Of a stretch of 64,000 bases of DNA, positions 11,020 to 23,348 are shown piece by piece. Position 1 is the stretch's first letter, and each line of letters starts with the position of its first letter. The notes under the pieces are model-generated. The model saw nothing but the letters and a program-made list of their open reading frames with translations. It did no database searches and had not been told where the DNA came from. The position numbers and the translations under genes were made by a program. Source of the DNA: Rutidosis leptorrhynchoides (taxonomy: Eukaryota; Streptophyta; Magnoliopsida; Asterales; Asteraceae); the NCBI RefSeq assembly GCF_046630445.1, contig NC_092339.1, forward strand, positions 74,903,501 through 74,967,500. The letters run 5' to 3'.

Positions 11020-13138
11020 TCTAAAGAATGCACATCGATTAAACAACAGAACGTAAAGGAAACGACATATATCCCACACCGCCCCATCTTGCTTAACACT
11101 CGTCGTACATCGCTCGTTTGACACGATTTGAACCCGTAACAATGGTAGCTAATCATTGTTACACGAGCACGTCGCATTAACTTGCTAGTACAACATCTAT
11201 CTCACTTGATGATTGCAACCACAACACAAAACAATTAGCGTAAGGTTAGTTCACATAAACCTAGACACTAACCACTCCCAGTCCGACCCGTCTCCTACAA
11301 TGTGATGACCCGGGAATTTCTGACCAAATTTAAACTTGATCTTCAGCTGAAACTGACACGATAAGCAAAGTCTGTAATAATGAAGTCTCAAAAACTTTGA
11401 ACTGTATTCATGTATACATTTGACCTCTGACTATTCCCGACAATTCACGAATCAATATTATATAATAAATAAATGTATACATTCATCAATTGGAATTAAA
11501 AATGTAAGATAACAAACAAAATAATTAAGTTGTTATAAAAATAAATAAATATAAATAGATATATGATATTATTATAAATCTATATAGTTATAAGATATAA
11601 AGGATTTCTATATTGAAGTATTTATAAAATATATAAATAATAAATATTCAATAGATGTAGTCATATAGTATATAATATAAATTGTAATATAAATATATTT
11701 AAAAGTAATTACAAGTTTAATTATAAGTTAAATTATAATTTAGTAATATTATTACTTCATTATTATGACTACTAATATTAATAACTAATATCAGTATTAG
11801 ATATATTATAGACATTATGTAGATATGAAATTTGATATGTATAACCTGTTTTATCCTAAATATTATTTGTATTATCATTAGATATTATTATTACCTTTAT
11901 CATTAATAATCATTATTTATATCAGTATTAATAATATTATTATTATCATTATTAATATTATAAATAGTAGTAAAAATTATAATTTTAGTTACTACCGTAA
12001 TTATTATTATTATGAATAACTATCTTTTATTTAAAATTATTTAAAATTATTGATATTTTTATTATTACTTTTATTATAATAAGTATCATCTTGATATTAT
12101 TGTTATTAACATCATTATTAACATTATTATCAATAATTATCATTATATTTAATAATGATATTATTATTATTATTTTTGGAATAAAAAAATATTATTATTA
12201 TTAATAAATATATATATATATTTAATAATTATAAATATCAACTATATATATATGTAGAATCATAAAGGAATCAAATACTGCTTGCATCCCTATATATCCA
12301 CTTAATTTTTCTAATAAATTATGTAAATGTCGATTTCAGTCCATAGAGTAATCCAAAATCAGTTATCGATCTGTTTCACTTTTCAATTTCTTTTAATTTT
12401 TTCCTGATTAATTCATATTGAGAGGGATTTGTGTACCTACTGTCTGATATTGTTACATGTCCACATCAATTAATCCATTTAGATTTCTATAACCCTTGTA
12501 CACTTACATTCTATCTAACATTCATCTGCAACTCGAATTCTTAAAAACAAAAACCAAGAAAAACAGTCCCGTATCATTGTTCTTGAAGATTTTAGTCAAA
12601 ATTTGAATTCGAGCTTTATTTAAAAATCTATAAATGTGGAACTGTTAGGAATCATTTAAGTAAACTATCTGCAAAAGATTATCTTCCAATTCTTCTTATT
12701 GAATCTGAATTTCAAGGTCAAAGTTTTGATTTTTAAAAGTCAACCGGTCGTTCTTTAATCAAATTAGAGATTGTGTTTATGTTTCTGTCTCTATTGAAGG
12801 TATAGAAAGTTTTAGGGAACAATTTAGAAACCAATTCATGTAAGAATCTTTGTCTAAAACGTCCAAAAATTTAAAATTGGTCATGAGAGTTATTGTGTTC
12901 TTCGAAGGGCTGTTACAGCCATTAATTATTATTTTTTCTTTATCTATTTTTAATAAACTCAATTACTCAATCAGCTGTTTTCGGTTTAATCATAAAGCCT
13001 AAATTAAGATTAGTAATTCATTGGTGGACTTGGATTTATCCCTGGTCGAATTCAAGTTGAGAGGAAGAGATGAAAAGGGAACAGAAAGATATACGACTTA
13101 TTTTTATAAAAAGATAGATTAGAACAGATAAACACAAA

Positions 13139-13210
13139 CGGAGCATTGGTTAAGGGCGTTAGCGGGCGAACGAGAGGTCGGGGGTTATAGCCCGGGCTAT
13201 GGCAACATTT
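13139..13210 (+). repeat. tRNA-like (pol III box) module in C left LTR
   Basis: This is the same block as 37228-37297: an A-box-like TGGTTAAGGG at 13147-13156, while the B box has decayed to GGTTATAGCC (13183-13192). A T-run and a (TTA)n tract follow. It is probably a SINE fossil, not a functional tRNA gene. Confidence 0.5.
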
Positions 13211-13242
13211 TTTTTTAAAGCCTTTACTTTGAGGTAGTAATC

Positions 13243-13328
<86 letters not shown>
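13243..13328 (+). repeat. (TTA)n microsatellite, C left LTR
   Basis: About 28 TTA units lie directly after the tRNA-like block. The right LTR has a shorter, interrupted ATT tract at the matching place (37352-37411). Any leucine- or isoleucine-rich frame read here is a repeat artefact. Confidence 0.95.
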
Positions 13329-14174
13329 TCATTAATATTATTATTATTATAATTATAATTATTAATATCTTGATTATTATTATTTTGATTATTATTGTTG
13401 GTATTAAAATTAGTATAAGTGTTATACTCATTACCAATACAAGTAGTAATTATTATGATTATAATTGCAAAAATATATATTATTATTAAGTTAGGTATTA
13501 TTATAACTATCATGTTACAATTTATTATGATTATCATTAAATATTAGTATTATCATCATATTTAAAATTATTATTATAAAAATGATTATCATTATCAATA
13601 TGGTTATTAATATTATTAGGGTTAAGTTAATTATTTGTGTTACTATAATATTTCAATTACATATTATTATCATTAAAATGAGTATTATCATCATAATTAT
13701 AATTATTTTTGATTTTTTATTGTGAAAATAATGCAAATTATTATTATTTTTGTAAATATTAGTATTAGTACCTTTTTATAAATAATAGAATTGTTAATAT
13801 TAACATAAGTATTATTATTTGTATTATCACGAGTATTATTATGTAAATTACTAAAATCAGTAACATAACTATTATTAACAGAAAAATTAATATTTTACAA
13901 ATATAATTACTAATATCATTATTATTAACATTAATAGAATTATTAATATTATTATCTCATTAGTAATATTAAGTATCATAATTACTACCATTTTTACCAC
14001 TATTAATATTATTTTGGTTTTATTATAAATACAATTATTAAAATACAAATGATATGTATATATATGTGTTAAAAATATTTAATACATATAACATAACGAA
14101 AATTAATATCTTATATAACAAAATGAATATATGAAACATATATATTATTAATATAAAAAGTATACAACTAATAA

Positions 14175-14178
<4 letters not shown>

Positions 14179-14266
<88 letters not shown>
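14179..14266. repeat. (AT)n microsatellite, C left LTR
   Basis: An uninterrupted AT run of about 44 units; its counterpart is at 38229-38313 in the right LTR. Confidence 0.95.
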
Positions 14267-14270
<4 letters not shown>

Positions 14271-15231
14271 CAATTACAATTATGTATATTAATAAATATA
14301 CAAATGATATAGGTTCGTGAATCTAAAGGCCAACCCTGCATTGTTCAATATAGTCATATGTATTTTTACTACAAAATACATTAGGTGAGTTTCATTTACC
14401 TTTTTACCCTTTATATTTTTGGGCTGAGAATACATGCGCAATTTTTATAAATATTTTACGAAATAGACACAAGTAATTAAAACTACATTATATGGTTGAA
14501 TGATCGAAGTCGAATATGCCCCTTTTAGCTTGGTAGCCTAAGAATTAGGGAACATCACTAATTTTGAGAATTAGTGCATGCCTAATTGACGCGAATCCTA
14601 AAGATAGATCTATGGGCCCGACGAACCCCATCTAAAGTACCGGATGCTTTAGTACTTCGATGTTGTTTTATATCATGTCCGAAGGATTTCCCGGAATGAT
14701 AGGGGATATTCTTATATGCATCTTGTTAATGTCGGCTACCAGGTGTTCAATCCATATGAATGATTTTTGTCTCTATGCATGGGACGTATATTTATGAGAA
14801 CTGAAAATGAAAATCTTGTGGTCTATTTAAATGATGAAAATGATCGATTATGATAAACTAATGAACTCACCAACCTTTTGGTTAACACTTTAAAGCATGT
14901 TTATTCTCAGGTATGAAAGAAACCTTCCGCTGTGCATTTGCTTATTTTAGAGATATTACTTGGAGTCATTCATGACATATTTCAAAAGATGTTGCATTCG
15001 AGTTGTTGAATTCATCAAGATTATTATTAAGTCAATTAGAGTTGGATATATTATAAAATGGTGTGCATGCTATTAACTGTCGATGTAATGAAAGTTTGTC
15101 TTTTAAAAACGAATGCAATATTTGTAAAATGTATCATATAGAGGTCAAGTACCTCGCGATGTAATCAACTGTTGTGAATCGTTTGTAATTGATATGGACT
15201 TCGTCCGGATGGATTAGGACGGGTCTTGAAA

Positions 15232-15256
15232 GTTAGTATCAGAGCGGTGGTCTTAG
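15232..15256 (+). other. Element C primer-binding site (initiator tRNA-Met)
   Basis: Directly after the LTR the sequence reads GTTAGTATCAGAGCGGTGG, one base off the usual TTGGTATCAGAGC complement of the initiator tRNA-Met 3' end. This fixes the + orientation. Confidence 0.8.
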
Positions 15257-15664
15257 CGAACCAGTTCTTGCAATAGTGTGTCTAACTGATAAGTCGTTAG
15301 GATGCATTAGTGAGTCTGGACTTCAACCGTGTCTGCATGTCAAAAGTTTTGCTTATCATTTCGTGTCGAAAATTACCTGCTTATCATTCTTAGGGAATCA
15401 CTTGCTTATCATTCTTAATCTAGACATATCTTACTGCCTGGATTGCATGAATAGTGTATAGACAAAATTCATATCTTAGCGTATCTGCTACTTCATATCT
15501 TAGCATATCTGTTACTGTAACTTTGCCTGACATATTCCGTAGATTTCTCCGTAACTTATGGGGTTTTAGTATTATATATGCATATGTAAATTATGTATTG
15601 CAGGGTACTAATCTACATCCTATAATCTATTTCTTATCGAAAATCATTCATCTGATTGTACGAG

Positions 15665-16090
15665 ATGAATCCCTCAACCAGTTCGAGTCCTTCAGATTCT
15701 GATAACTATTCCGATAGTTATTCTGACAGTTATTCCGATATGGAAACACACTTGAGCTCCGAAAGCAGTATAACCGAAATGGATCAACCAATCGGCCATC
15801 ATCAATTCATCTGATGGGTTCGTAGTCTACTTAATCATTGGAGACAAGAAGAAGGTGATCCTTTTCATCAATCAAATTCACCTCTTAGTGAAGAACCTGA
15901 AGCACTTACCGGTGAATCTATTCGAAACACCATATTCACCCTTATTGCCAGGATATCCCACAACAATTATATTCTATCCACAATTCTAGATCTTATTCAT
16001 CCGCTCGTTCCGACCGACAATCACTCCGGAATAATGGAAGAAGTCAACGAACTTCGTACTCGTGTAATCAATTTGGAGAGTATGGTGTAA
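15665..16090 (+). pseudogene. Element C short gag-like ORF with one stop
   Basis: ATG at 15665 opens a 141-codon frame broken once by TGA (15812-15814) and ended by TAA at 16088-16090. The N-terminus is a Ser/Asp/Tyr repeat (SDSDNYSDSYSDSYSD). The C-terminal part contains IFTLIARISHNN and EEVNELRTRVINLESM, a short coiled-coil-like helix. No capsid, zinc knuckle or protease motif was seen. It sits where gag would lie, about 430 bp after the PBS, so it may be an N-terminal remnant of Gag. A Thr/Pro-rich continuation (CCAGTATCTACAGTACCATC region, 16100-16195) follows without an open frame. Confidence 0.5.
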
Positions 16091-17006
16091 AATGTACCAG
16101 CTTCAGCAACATCACCAGTATCTACAGTACCATCAATAACAGCACCAGTACCATCAACAATCCATGCCTCAACATCTCATTCTGTACCTCGAGTATAATC
16201 ATCGTTCTACGTATCATTCTACATTATTTATCTTCGTTCAACATGGCAATTATATAATCCTTAATGTTTTAGAGATTATATATTCTCGTTCTAACGGTAA
16301 ATCAAATGAGTTTAATATCATGTTGACTCATTAAATTCATGATTACATCTGAAGAAAATATATATGTATATATGTTTTCATAAAGATTATAATTAAAAAT
16401 TCTTTTGTACAAACTGTTAATGGTGAAAATATTTTAACGGGTAGGTAATACCCGAGGAATATTTAGATTTCATATTAATAAAGTACACTGTACATTCTTT
16501 CAAATCTAATTCAACAATCATTTACTATCCTATTTACAACCAACGATATACGTATCCGTTCACCACAGAATAACCATATTCATCCAATTTCATATTTGGA
16601 TTTTGATTTATCAGAATCCAACAAGTGGCATAATGAAGAAAACATTGGACAAATAAAATTTGTTAGAAACAAACAAATTAACTATGAGAAATTTTGTTAA
16701 GAATTCACGCTAACGAAATCCAAGCTAACTGTTCCTAGCTAACTGTTAATTCCGTATTACATTTTAATTATCGCAATTTATTTATCGCAATTTAATTATC
16801 GCAATTTATTTTATCGCAATTTTAATTCTTGCAATTTTATTTATCGTCATTTAATTTCTGTTATTTATTTTACGCACTTTATTTATCGTCATTTAAATAC
16901 TGTTATTTACGCATTCAAATATCGGGACATGTATACAAGGTTTTGACATATCATATCGACGCATCTATATATATTATTTGGAATAACCATAGACACTCTA
17001 TATGCA
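16091..17006 (+). other. Element C noncoding interior, left part
   Basis: No gene was seen. TTTTAACGGGTAGGTAATACC at 16432-16452 echoes the phrase just before the right LTR (35281-35296), as if an older end were buried here. From 16763 to 16900 there are about seven imperfect tandem copies of ATTTATTTATCGCAATTTA. The part up to 17006 (TAGACACTCTATATGCA) continues at 32924 after element D. Confidence 0.6.
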
Positions 17007-19332
17007 TGATGGATTGAAACAGTACCTTTATTTATGAACGGATTTGAGTTGTTTTGTTACACGAATTGATTTATTGTATATATGGTATTTTAATGAATTT
17101 AGGTTGGTTTCAAACATATGTAGGCAACTAGTCCTATCCGTATAGTTTAGTTTGTTGGTAAATCCGGTTCGTTCCACAGGGAGACAGTGTTCAATGGTGT
17201 TTAAAAGTCTTTGAAGTTAAACTTATTTTAAGGGGGTTTTGGATTAGGAATTGATAATACTACATAATAATAATAAAATATAACTTAATCCTAATTTAAT
17301 TGAACTACTTATTAATTTATACGAATACATTATTTATAATTATTAACTTAAAAGTGAATTAATTGAAATTATACTAATAAGTTTATTACTAAATGATAAT
17401 TAATAAAATAATAACTTTTAATAAAACTAATTGATTAGAATTTTGTTTTGAGCAATTATAATATAAATATATTTAAATTAACTAAATAACATGTTTTAAC
17501 TAAATTAATATAAATTAATAGGAATTATAATAATTAACTAGTTATAAACTAATTACTAATTATAAATTATAATAATTAATACTAATTATAAATTAATAAC
17601 TTAAATATAATAATAAAATATTTAAAACCCTAAATTTTAACCTAATTCACTACAGTATTCGTATTTATACTTACGCGTTTCGCGTAATGATGTACGCGTT
17701 TCGCGTATGGTTTAAAACGTACGTGTATCGTGTAGAATTATACGAGATTCGCGTATGATATGATCGATGTGACAAAACAGTGATGTTTAAGCTGAATTAT
17801 AATATTGTATAAATTTTTTTTAGTTATTGTTTTGCTGAATAAATATATGTAAATATTAATAATAGTAATTAGCAATATATAAATAGGGAGTGTTTGCTTA
17901 AATGTGTCACCTCTAGGTCCATGGATTGTTTTAAGTTTAAACTCGTATTAAAATGTTTAGTATAAAACTTATATTTTCCTTTCGAAAAAAATATAAAGTT
18001 TTGGCTAACTAAATTAAATCTAATTTTCATTGGATTATATTTAGATAGTTACTAGTCTTTAAGTATTTAAATTGAGACCCAACCCAGTTTTGACCTTCGC
18101 CAAAACCCAAATCATAACGGTTTCCCTTTTTACAATTTCACTATTATATGACTAGTGATATTACCCAAACCACCGAACTTTACTTTTAATTTAGTGTTAG
18201 TAAATTAGTTATAAGTTCGTCTAGATCACTTTTAATGTTGAAGCTTAATTTATATAAATAAAAATAACTTTCGTTATTTTAATCTAACAAATTAAGTGAC
18301 AAGGGTTAAATATCCAAATACATAATAATGGTTCTTTTAATTAGGCTCAATGTTAAAAATACTAAAGTTACATTTTAATTTTTACAAATGATAACAATCC
18401 ATTTCACTAGGGACTCTACATCTAAGCAAACACTAGGGAAATTAGCTACTCATTATACTAGGGAAAACGTAAAAATATAAATATACAAACATAATAATGA
18501 CGATAAAAATTTATAACGATAATTTTAATGGAATATACTTACGAAAGTCTTCTCTCATTTACTTTAAACGGTAGAAAATTACAATAACAACACCCCTTTA
18601 GCGCGTACAATAATACCCTTAATCACGAACAATACCCTTAAAAACTGAAACTATCCTAAAAATTGAACCTTGAAATTAAAATTAATACAGAATGCTTGAA
18701 ATAAAAATAAACAGAATATAAGTTGTATGGAATTTTTTGAGTTGTATCAATTGTCTGTGTTTTTTCAACTGTGTAAGTAGTACTCCGTATATAACATCTG
18801 GTGGAGAGTAGTTGGTAACTTGAGTGCACTGTAATGCTCTTTTCCTTTTTTGCTGTAAAGATATAAAGTTGTAATATAAAACTAAAAAGCAACCGTCCCA
18901 TTTGTAATTCGGATCTGAATCTGGACTCAACATTACGCATTTCACGTAACAGTCCACACGTTTTGTGTAAGAATTAAATACTACGCGTTTCGCGTACTAA
19001 TCTACGCGATCCGCGTAAGAGTATTCGACTGTTTTCTTATTTTTATTTTTTCGTTTGTTCTTTGTTGATCCCGTGTTTACGTATATCGACTTGGAACTTT
19101 TCATTTGAACTCTTCTCTTCGATCATCTTGAACTTGCATTCGGGTAAACATTATCTTGATACATATTTGGTTTAAATCCGTCGTTTTATCGTTGTTTTAT
19201 CAAACTTCAAGCTCGTGTTTACTTTTGTCATTTTTCTCGTGAATTATACATTTGAATGTCTTCGTTTCGGTAAAAGCTGATGAAATATAAATGATATTGC
19301 GTCGAAATATATGTATGTTTAAAGCAATATCA
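17007..19332 (-). repeat. Element D, left LTR (3' LTR in its own sense)
   Basis: 2,326 bp, near-identical to 30611-32918. It carries two clusters of TACGCG-TTT-CGCGTA palindromes (17671-17755 and 18942-19018). TATTTATA at 17662-17669 reads TATAAATA on the minus strand right after the first cluster. No coding sequence. Confidence 0.94.
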
Positions 19333-19370
19333 AAATACCCCACACTTGAACGTTGCTTGTCCTCAAGCAA
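19333..19370 (-). other. Element D polypurine tract and conserved hairpin
   Basis: On the minus strand a perfect hairpin TTGCTTG-AGGA-CAAGCAA (19353-19370) is followed by the polypurine tract AAGTGTGGGG just before the LTR. Element A has the same pair at 53697-53734. The conservation between elements with unlike LTRs suggests a function in plus-strand priming or RNA 3' processing; this is inference. Confidence 0.75.
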
Positions 19371-20952
19371 TTACATCTTCTAAATAGAATCGGAACATTA
19401 CATATTTCTCCATATCGAACATTAAATCACACAACACACACTACACGAAATGAAACACACGCTATATGGAATAAGTTGGAAACACTACACAATTTTATTG
19501 GATCACACGCACACCACACGAAATGAAATTCTGACAATAGAAACAAAATAGAAATCTTGTGATTAAGGTTTAAAAATTTGGATCCTTAGGGAAAATTGGA
19601 CCTTATGAAAACGTTTTAAGATTTTATAAAATTGCATGCTAGTTTTTACACTAGACACGTTTTCCGGTTTTAACCTCAAATTCCGGTCGAGGTTAACTGA
19701 AAACCGTAGTCTCAGTCAGCGATTAGCAAGCTATCCACCCCCATAATTAAAGTATCTTGGAACTTGAAACCGAATGTCCTAAAAATGGTTTTACACAATA
19801 TAATTCATAAAATAGCATAAGTTTTAGAGTAAAATTATATCGTGTCCAAATATCATCGGTGAACCATGAGTTTGCACACCTCAATTTGTTATGGCATATG
19901 TATGTTGACCGCGGTTAAACATAGATGCGGTTGATCTTTACGGAGATCATCCATCTGGGGATTAGATTCATTAGTCTTAAAAGCTAATTTGTAATGTGCC
20001 CCTCATTGTACGAGACAGATCCATCTCATGGTTAGGATACGTCTGACCACCAAAAACCCTGTTTGATGCTGAGGTGAGGTGGATTTCCAGCCGATGATAG
20101 AGATGACTTTTCAAGATTTTTCGTCAACCTACAGCTGTTCTGGACTACATCTTCTAACATAGGTTAGCAAGTGTGTTATTTTGGAAGACTTTACTTCCTT
20201 AAGGGATATTCAGGTTTATAAATTCCAAAGCAATGATATCTGCAATAAACTTCATAGAAACATGTGATAAATGGTTCTAAACATATTAGTTTATAAATTC
20301 TGTTATACTTGATTTTCTTTTATATATTTTAATCAAATAAACTTATGTATTTTTATTGTATGGAGACAATAATTTCGATTTTTGACACCTAATCTTTAAT
20401 TGCTCCTAATTACCTTAAAAATTGATTAGTTATATTTGTTTAAAATTTGTAAAAATTTTCATAAAAACCACTAGATTATAAGTTCTCGAGAATTTATATA
20501 CTCCCACCCCACACTTAAGATTATGTAATGCCCTCATTACATAAAATCAGATTAAATGTATAAATTTGAGAGGACAAAAAGTGTAAAGTATTTAGAACTT
20601 CCTGTGTTAAGCAATTGGAGATTGTAAAATGCTTAATTTATGAACATATCCAATCCTTTTTATCACAATAATGCTTTCGGGTTTCGCTATGTCGAATCTC
20701 ATCATCATTAGTACCTGTCAATAAATATGTCAAACACAAATGAGATGGGGTTGTACTTTAATAGTACAAAAATTTTACCCCACACTAAAAGTTTTTGTAG
20801 ATATAAAATAAATAAAGGTAAATTAACACGCTATAAAAAATCATTTTATACAAACAAATACAAAATAAATAGTTCTAAAACTAAAAAGAAAACTAGAAAA
20901 ATGACCACGCAGGGCCTCCCTGATCTTCCTGTTCCCGCTGCTGTTGCTGCCG
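19371..20952 (-). other. Element D 3' noncoding region with block shared with A
   Basis: No gene. The part at about 19690-20205 aligns, in reverse complement, with 52880-53400 of element A, including the near-palindrome GTTGACCGCGGTTAAAC at 19904-19920 (a perfect 20-bp palindrome in A). The rest is AT-rich and diverged. Confidence 0.7.
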
Positions 20953-22446
20953 TTATTCATTTAGGTGTTGTTCCTCGTAAAAATGCCTATAGGCTTCCTG
21001 ACTTGCGGCTAGGGCAGTGTTGGGGTCGTAAGGTGGCGGTAGAGGGTCACTGGGTCCTTGCCAAGGGGTGTATGAAGGAAAGGCTGAGGGTGCGTATTGT
21101 TGTGGGTTAGCTGCATATAAATATGCCTGATGATGCGCCCACTCTAACTGTGCTCCCTGGCCCCTCTGATCGTAGCGGATGTTCTCTAACGTATTACCCT
21201 GAGCTAGTTGGGTATGCCTAATTTCCCCTATTTGCCTAGACAAACTAGTGTATTGTTCTTCTGATCTCCGTCCCCAATTATCATACGAGTTCCTTAAATC
21301 TAAACTCAATGAATTAAATGAATTTTGTAGCATATCGAAATCAAAAATACCTGCATTAGATGAACTAGCCTGATCTGGCTGTCTTCGTCTCCTCCTAGTT
21401 TCCCTAGCGGGTTCCTCATCCTCCTCCATAGGAGCAGGAGCAACAACTTCCTGTCGTCTTAAACTAATTACCCCACCCCTCACGTGTATAGCCTTTGCCG
21501 TCCTATATACATCCAATCCTAAAGTTTTAACAGCCTGATCTACCAGTTGGATTGGAGGTTCTGATTCACTCGGGTCAAGTCCGAACCAGTTTCCTAGACA
21601 CGTGATGTAGTGACCCCCCGACATGTCACTTGTTCCTCTAGCCCCTTTACCAACATGGGACAAAAAGTAAGCAACTCCATATGGTATACTAATAAATGTA
21701 TCCCTATCTCTGATCGCATCTAAGTACCAAAGGTCAATATAATTAATTTTATCTGTATTAGTAAATGACCTTTGGTTTATTGTGTTCGCTATAAACTTAT
21801 GAATTATTCTAAAGTGAACATCAGTGATCTTTAGGTATGATTCTTGGCCTCGCTCATATGTATTTCTATTAGTGAAAGATTGCCAGATTGTCGAAGAATC
21901 ATAATTTCTTGTATATCTAGCTCCTGTAAAAATATACTCCCTAAAACCTGGAGTTAACATCTCCTCAACGGTGTAAATCCCTAATGCGTCAGTCACGTTA
22001 CTTAGGGACATACTTCTATCTACCCCACCAAGTCGAAATTGTAGAAAATTAAGGTCATTGATAGTTTCTGGGTGTAAACTCATTCTAACGGTAGAATAGA
22101 ACTCTAAACATCATTCTCTATATACAGGGCTATTTAAACTAAACAATCTCTCAAAATCATTAATAACCAAAGTCATTCCAAATTCGTTTGTAAAACTTTG
22201 GTTTAAAATTCCCCTTATTTGTTCATCTAGGTTGACTGGGTGTCCTAAAAGAGCCCAATCCACATCGTATACTGGAGAGATGTTTCTACTTACCAGAGAA
22301 AGTAAGTCCTTAACCTTTTGTAATCGGTTAGATAAATCATAAGGAAATCTCAGGTTCGGGTGTAGATTCTGAAGTTGTTGTTCCATTTCCGGTGTTACTT
22401 GTTCTTCCCCTTGCTGTTGGTTAATAGCTCTCATTCTAAATAATCG
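20953..22446 (-). pseudogene. Element D third ORF (env position), exon 2
   Basis: One frame runs from about 22446 to the stop at 20953 and is broken only by a TGA at 22111-22113. Motifs shared with element A are FLQFRLGGVDRSMSL followed by ALGIY (A: FRLGGQDRTMTL...ALSIY), TAT/TIW and IDLWYLD, and a Pro/Tyr-rich tail (TPWQGPSDPLPPPYDP). A basic patch (RETRRRRRQ) precedes a Gln-rich helical part. No signal peptide or transmembrane segment is visible, so env-like refers to position only. The ORF resembles the extra Athila ORF family (ATHILA ORF-1 or putative plant transposon protein type), judged from memory. A 12-bp first exon may lie at 23109-23120. The start could instead be the ATG at 22452. 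Confidence 0.75.
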
Positions 22447-23108
22447 CTGCATAACATTTTAAAACAAGAGAATCGTCCCAATTGGGTATGTTAATGTTAG
22501 CAAAGAATTCATCCTTGACATACAAGCTTATTTCAACACCACAGGAATCAATAGTTCAACAACAGTTTACTCCTAAAAATTAAAACAAACAACAATAAAA
22601 CAAAAATTCATAATCATAAATCAAGTTTCAAAAACAAAGTTTAATTTACAAATAGAAACACGCAATGAGCTAAGCATATATAATCCAATTCAATCATATT
22701 GCGTATATTCCAGCTCCTAATCATCGTTACAATACATACTTGATTCATGACAATTACAAAAAATTATCAAATTTAGACGAAAATTCAAATCACAAAATCA
22801 AAAAATCAAACTTATATTCAAAGCTTCTACTACTATCAAAACATCTAAAAACATCTAATTAGACCCAAAATAACACAATTCAATAGCAATTCCTCAATTT
22901 CCCCAATTTACATAAACCCTAACTTTTCAATAATCAGTTAAACATCAAATTCTTATGCTAATCGGGTTTAACATCACATTAACAACATAGGTATAGCATT
23001 AATCAAGTAAAATTCAATAATATCATGCATTAATTCGGATTAAAGCCATAAAAATAATAAATGGAAAAGTTGAAAAACAAGTGGTAAAAACGGGTTTAGG
23101 ACCTTTAC
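22447..23108 (-). other. Putative intron of element D third ORF
   Basis: On the minus strand the segment starts GTAAAGGTCC (donor GT at 23108-23107) and ends TTAAAATGTTATGCAG (acceptor AG at 22448-22447). Both flanks are in the same phase. It is AT-rich and without an ORF. Splicing is inferred from the parallel with element A. Confidence 0.4.
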
Positions 23109-23120
23109 CAATCTCTGCAT
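23109..23120 (-). CDS. Putative 12-bp first exon of D third ORF
   Basis: ATGCAGAGATTG (four codons) is followed by GTAAAG and joins in frame to 22446. It lies about 156 bp downstream (minus strand) of a TATAAAA box. The call rests on the matching layout in element A (45573-45581) and is an inference. Confidence 0.4.
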
Positions 23121-23275
23121 GTTGAAAGGTAGATGAATTGGAGAAAATTTATAGTGTTAATTTAGTGTTTGGGTGTGATTTTTGGGGTTTTTGCTCACCT
23201 CATTCGTCCACAAAAATAAAAAAATAAAAATAAAGTGTGTGAAGGTGAAGTGCAGGTCGACTGATATCTCTCTGG

Positions 23276-23348
23276 TTTTATACTCTACGCGTTTCGCGTA
23301 GCTTTTAAATCTACACGTTTCGTGTGGATTGTCACACGTTTCGCGTAA
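23276..23348 (-). promoter_or_regulatory. Internal palindrome cluster with TATAAAA box (element D)
   Basis: Read on the minus strand, palindromes of the LTR type (TTACGCGAAACGTGTG; a CACACGAAACGTGTAG variant; perfect CTACGCG-AAA-CGCGTAG at 23301-23285) are followed within a few bases by TATAAAA (23282-23276). The LTR has the same order, palindromes then TATAAATA. This looks like a second promoter serving the third ORF. The function is inferred. Confidence 0.6.

Larger units (their letters stand above)
11301..15231 (+). repeat. Element C, left LTR
   Basis: The 3,931-bp LTR is extremely AT-rich, with long runs of ATT/TTA trinucleotides (11840-12200, 13340-14000), a tRNA-like block (13139-13210), a (TTA)n tract and an (AT)n tract. 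The last kilobase (14300-15231) is of ordinary composition and is the part best conserved with the solo LTR at 45834-49805. No coding sequence was seen. Confidence 0.92.

Noticed and set aside
13052-13537. 161-codon Ile/Asn-rich ORF in C left LTR
   Set aside because: Created by ATT/TTA repeats; absent as an ORF of that length in the right LTR.
18656-18957. Minus-strand ORFs of about 90 codons in D's LTR, repeated at 32242-32543
   Set aside because: Present only because both LTRs share the sequence; they overlap palindromes and carry no domain.
20727-21110. 127-codon + strand ORF
   Set aside because: Mostly antisense to the third ORF of element D.
20953-22446. True envelope glycoprotein in the Athila elements
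   Set aside because: No signal peptide, transmembrane segment or glycoprotein-like cysteines seen; the ORF is only in the env position.
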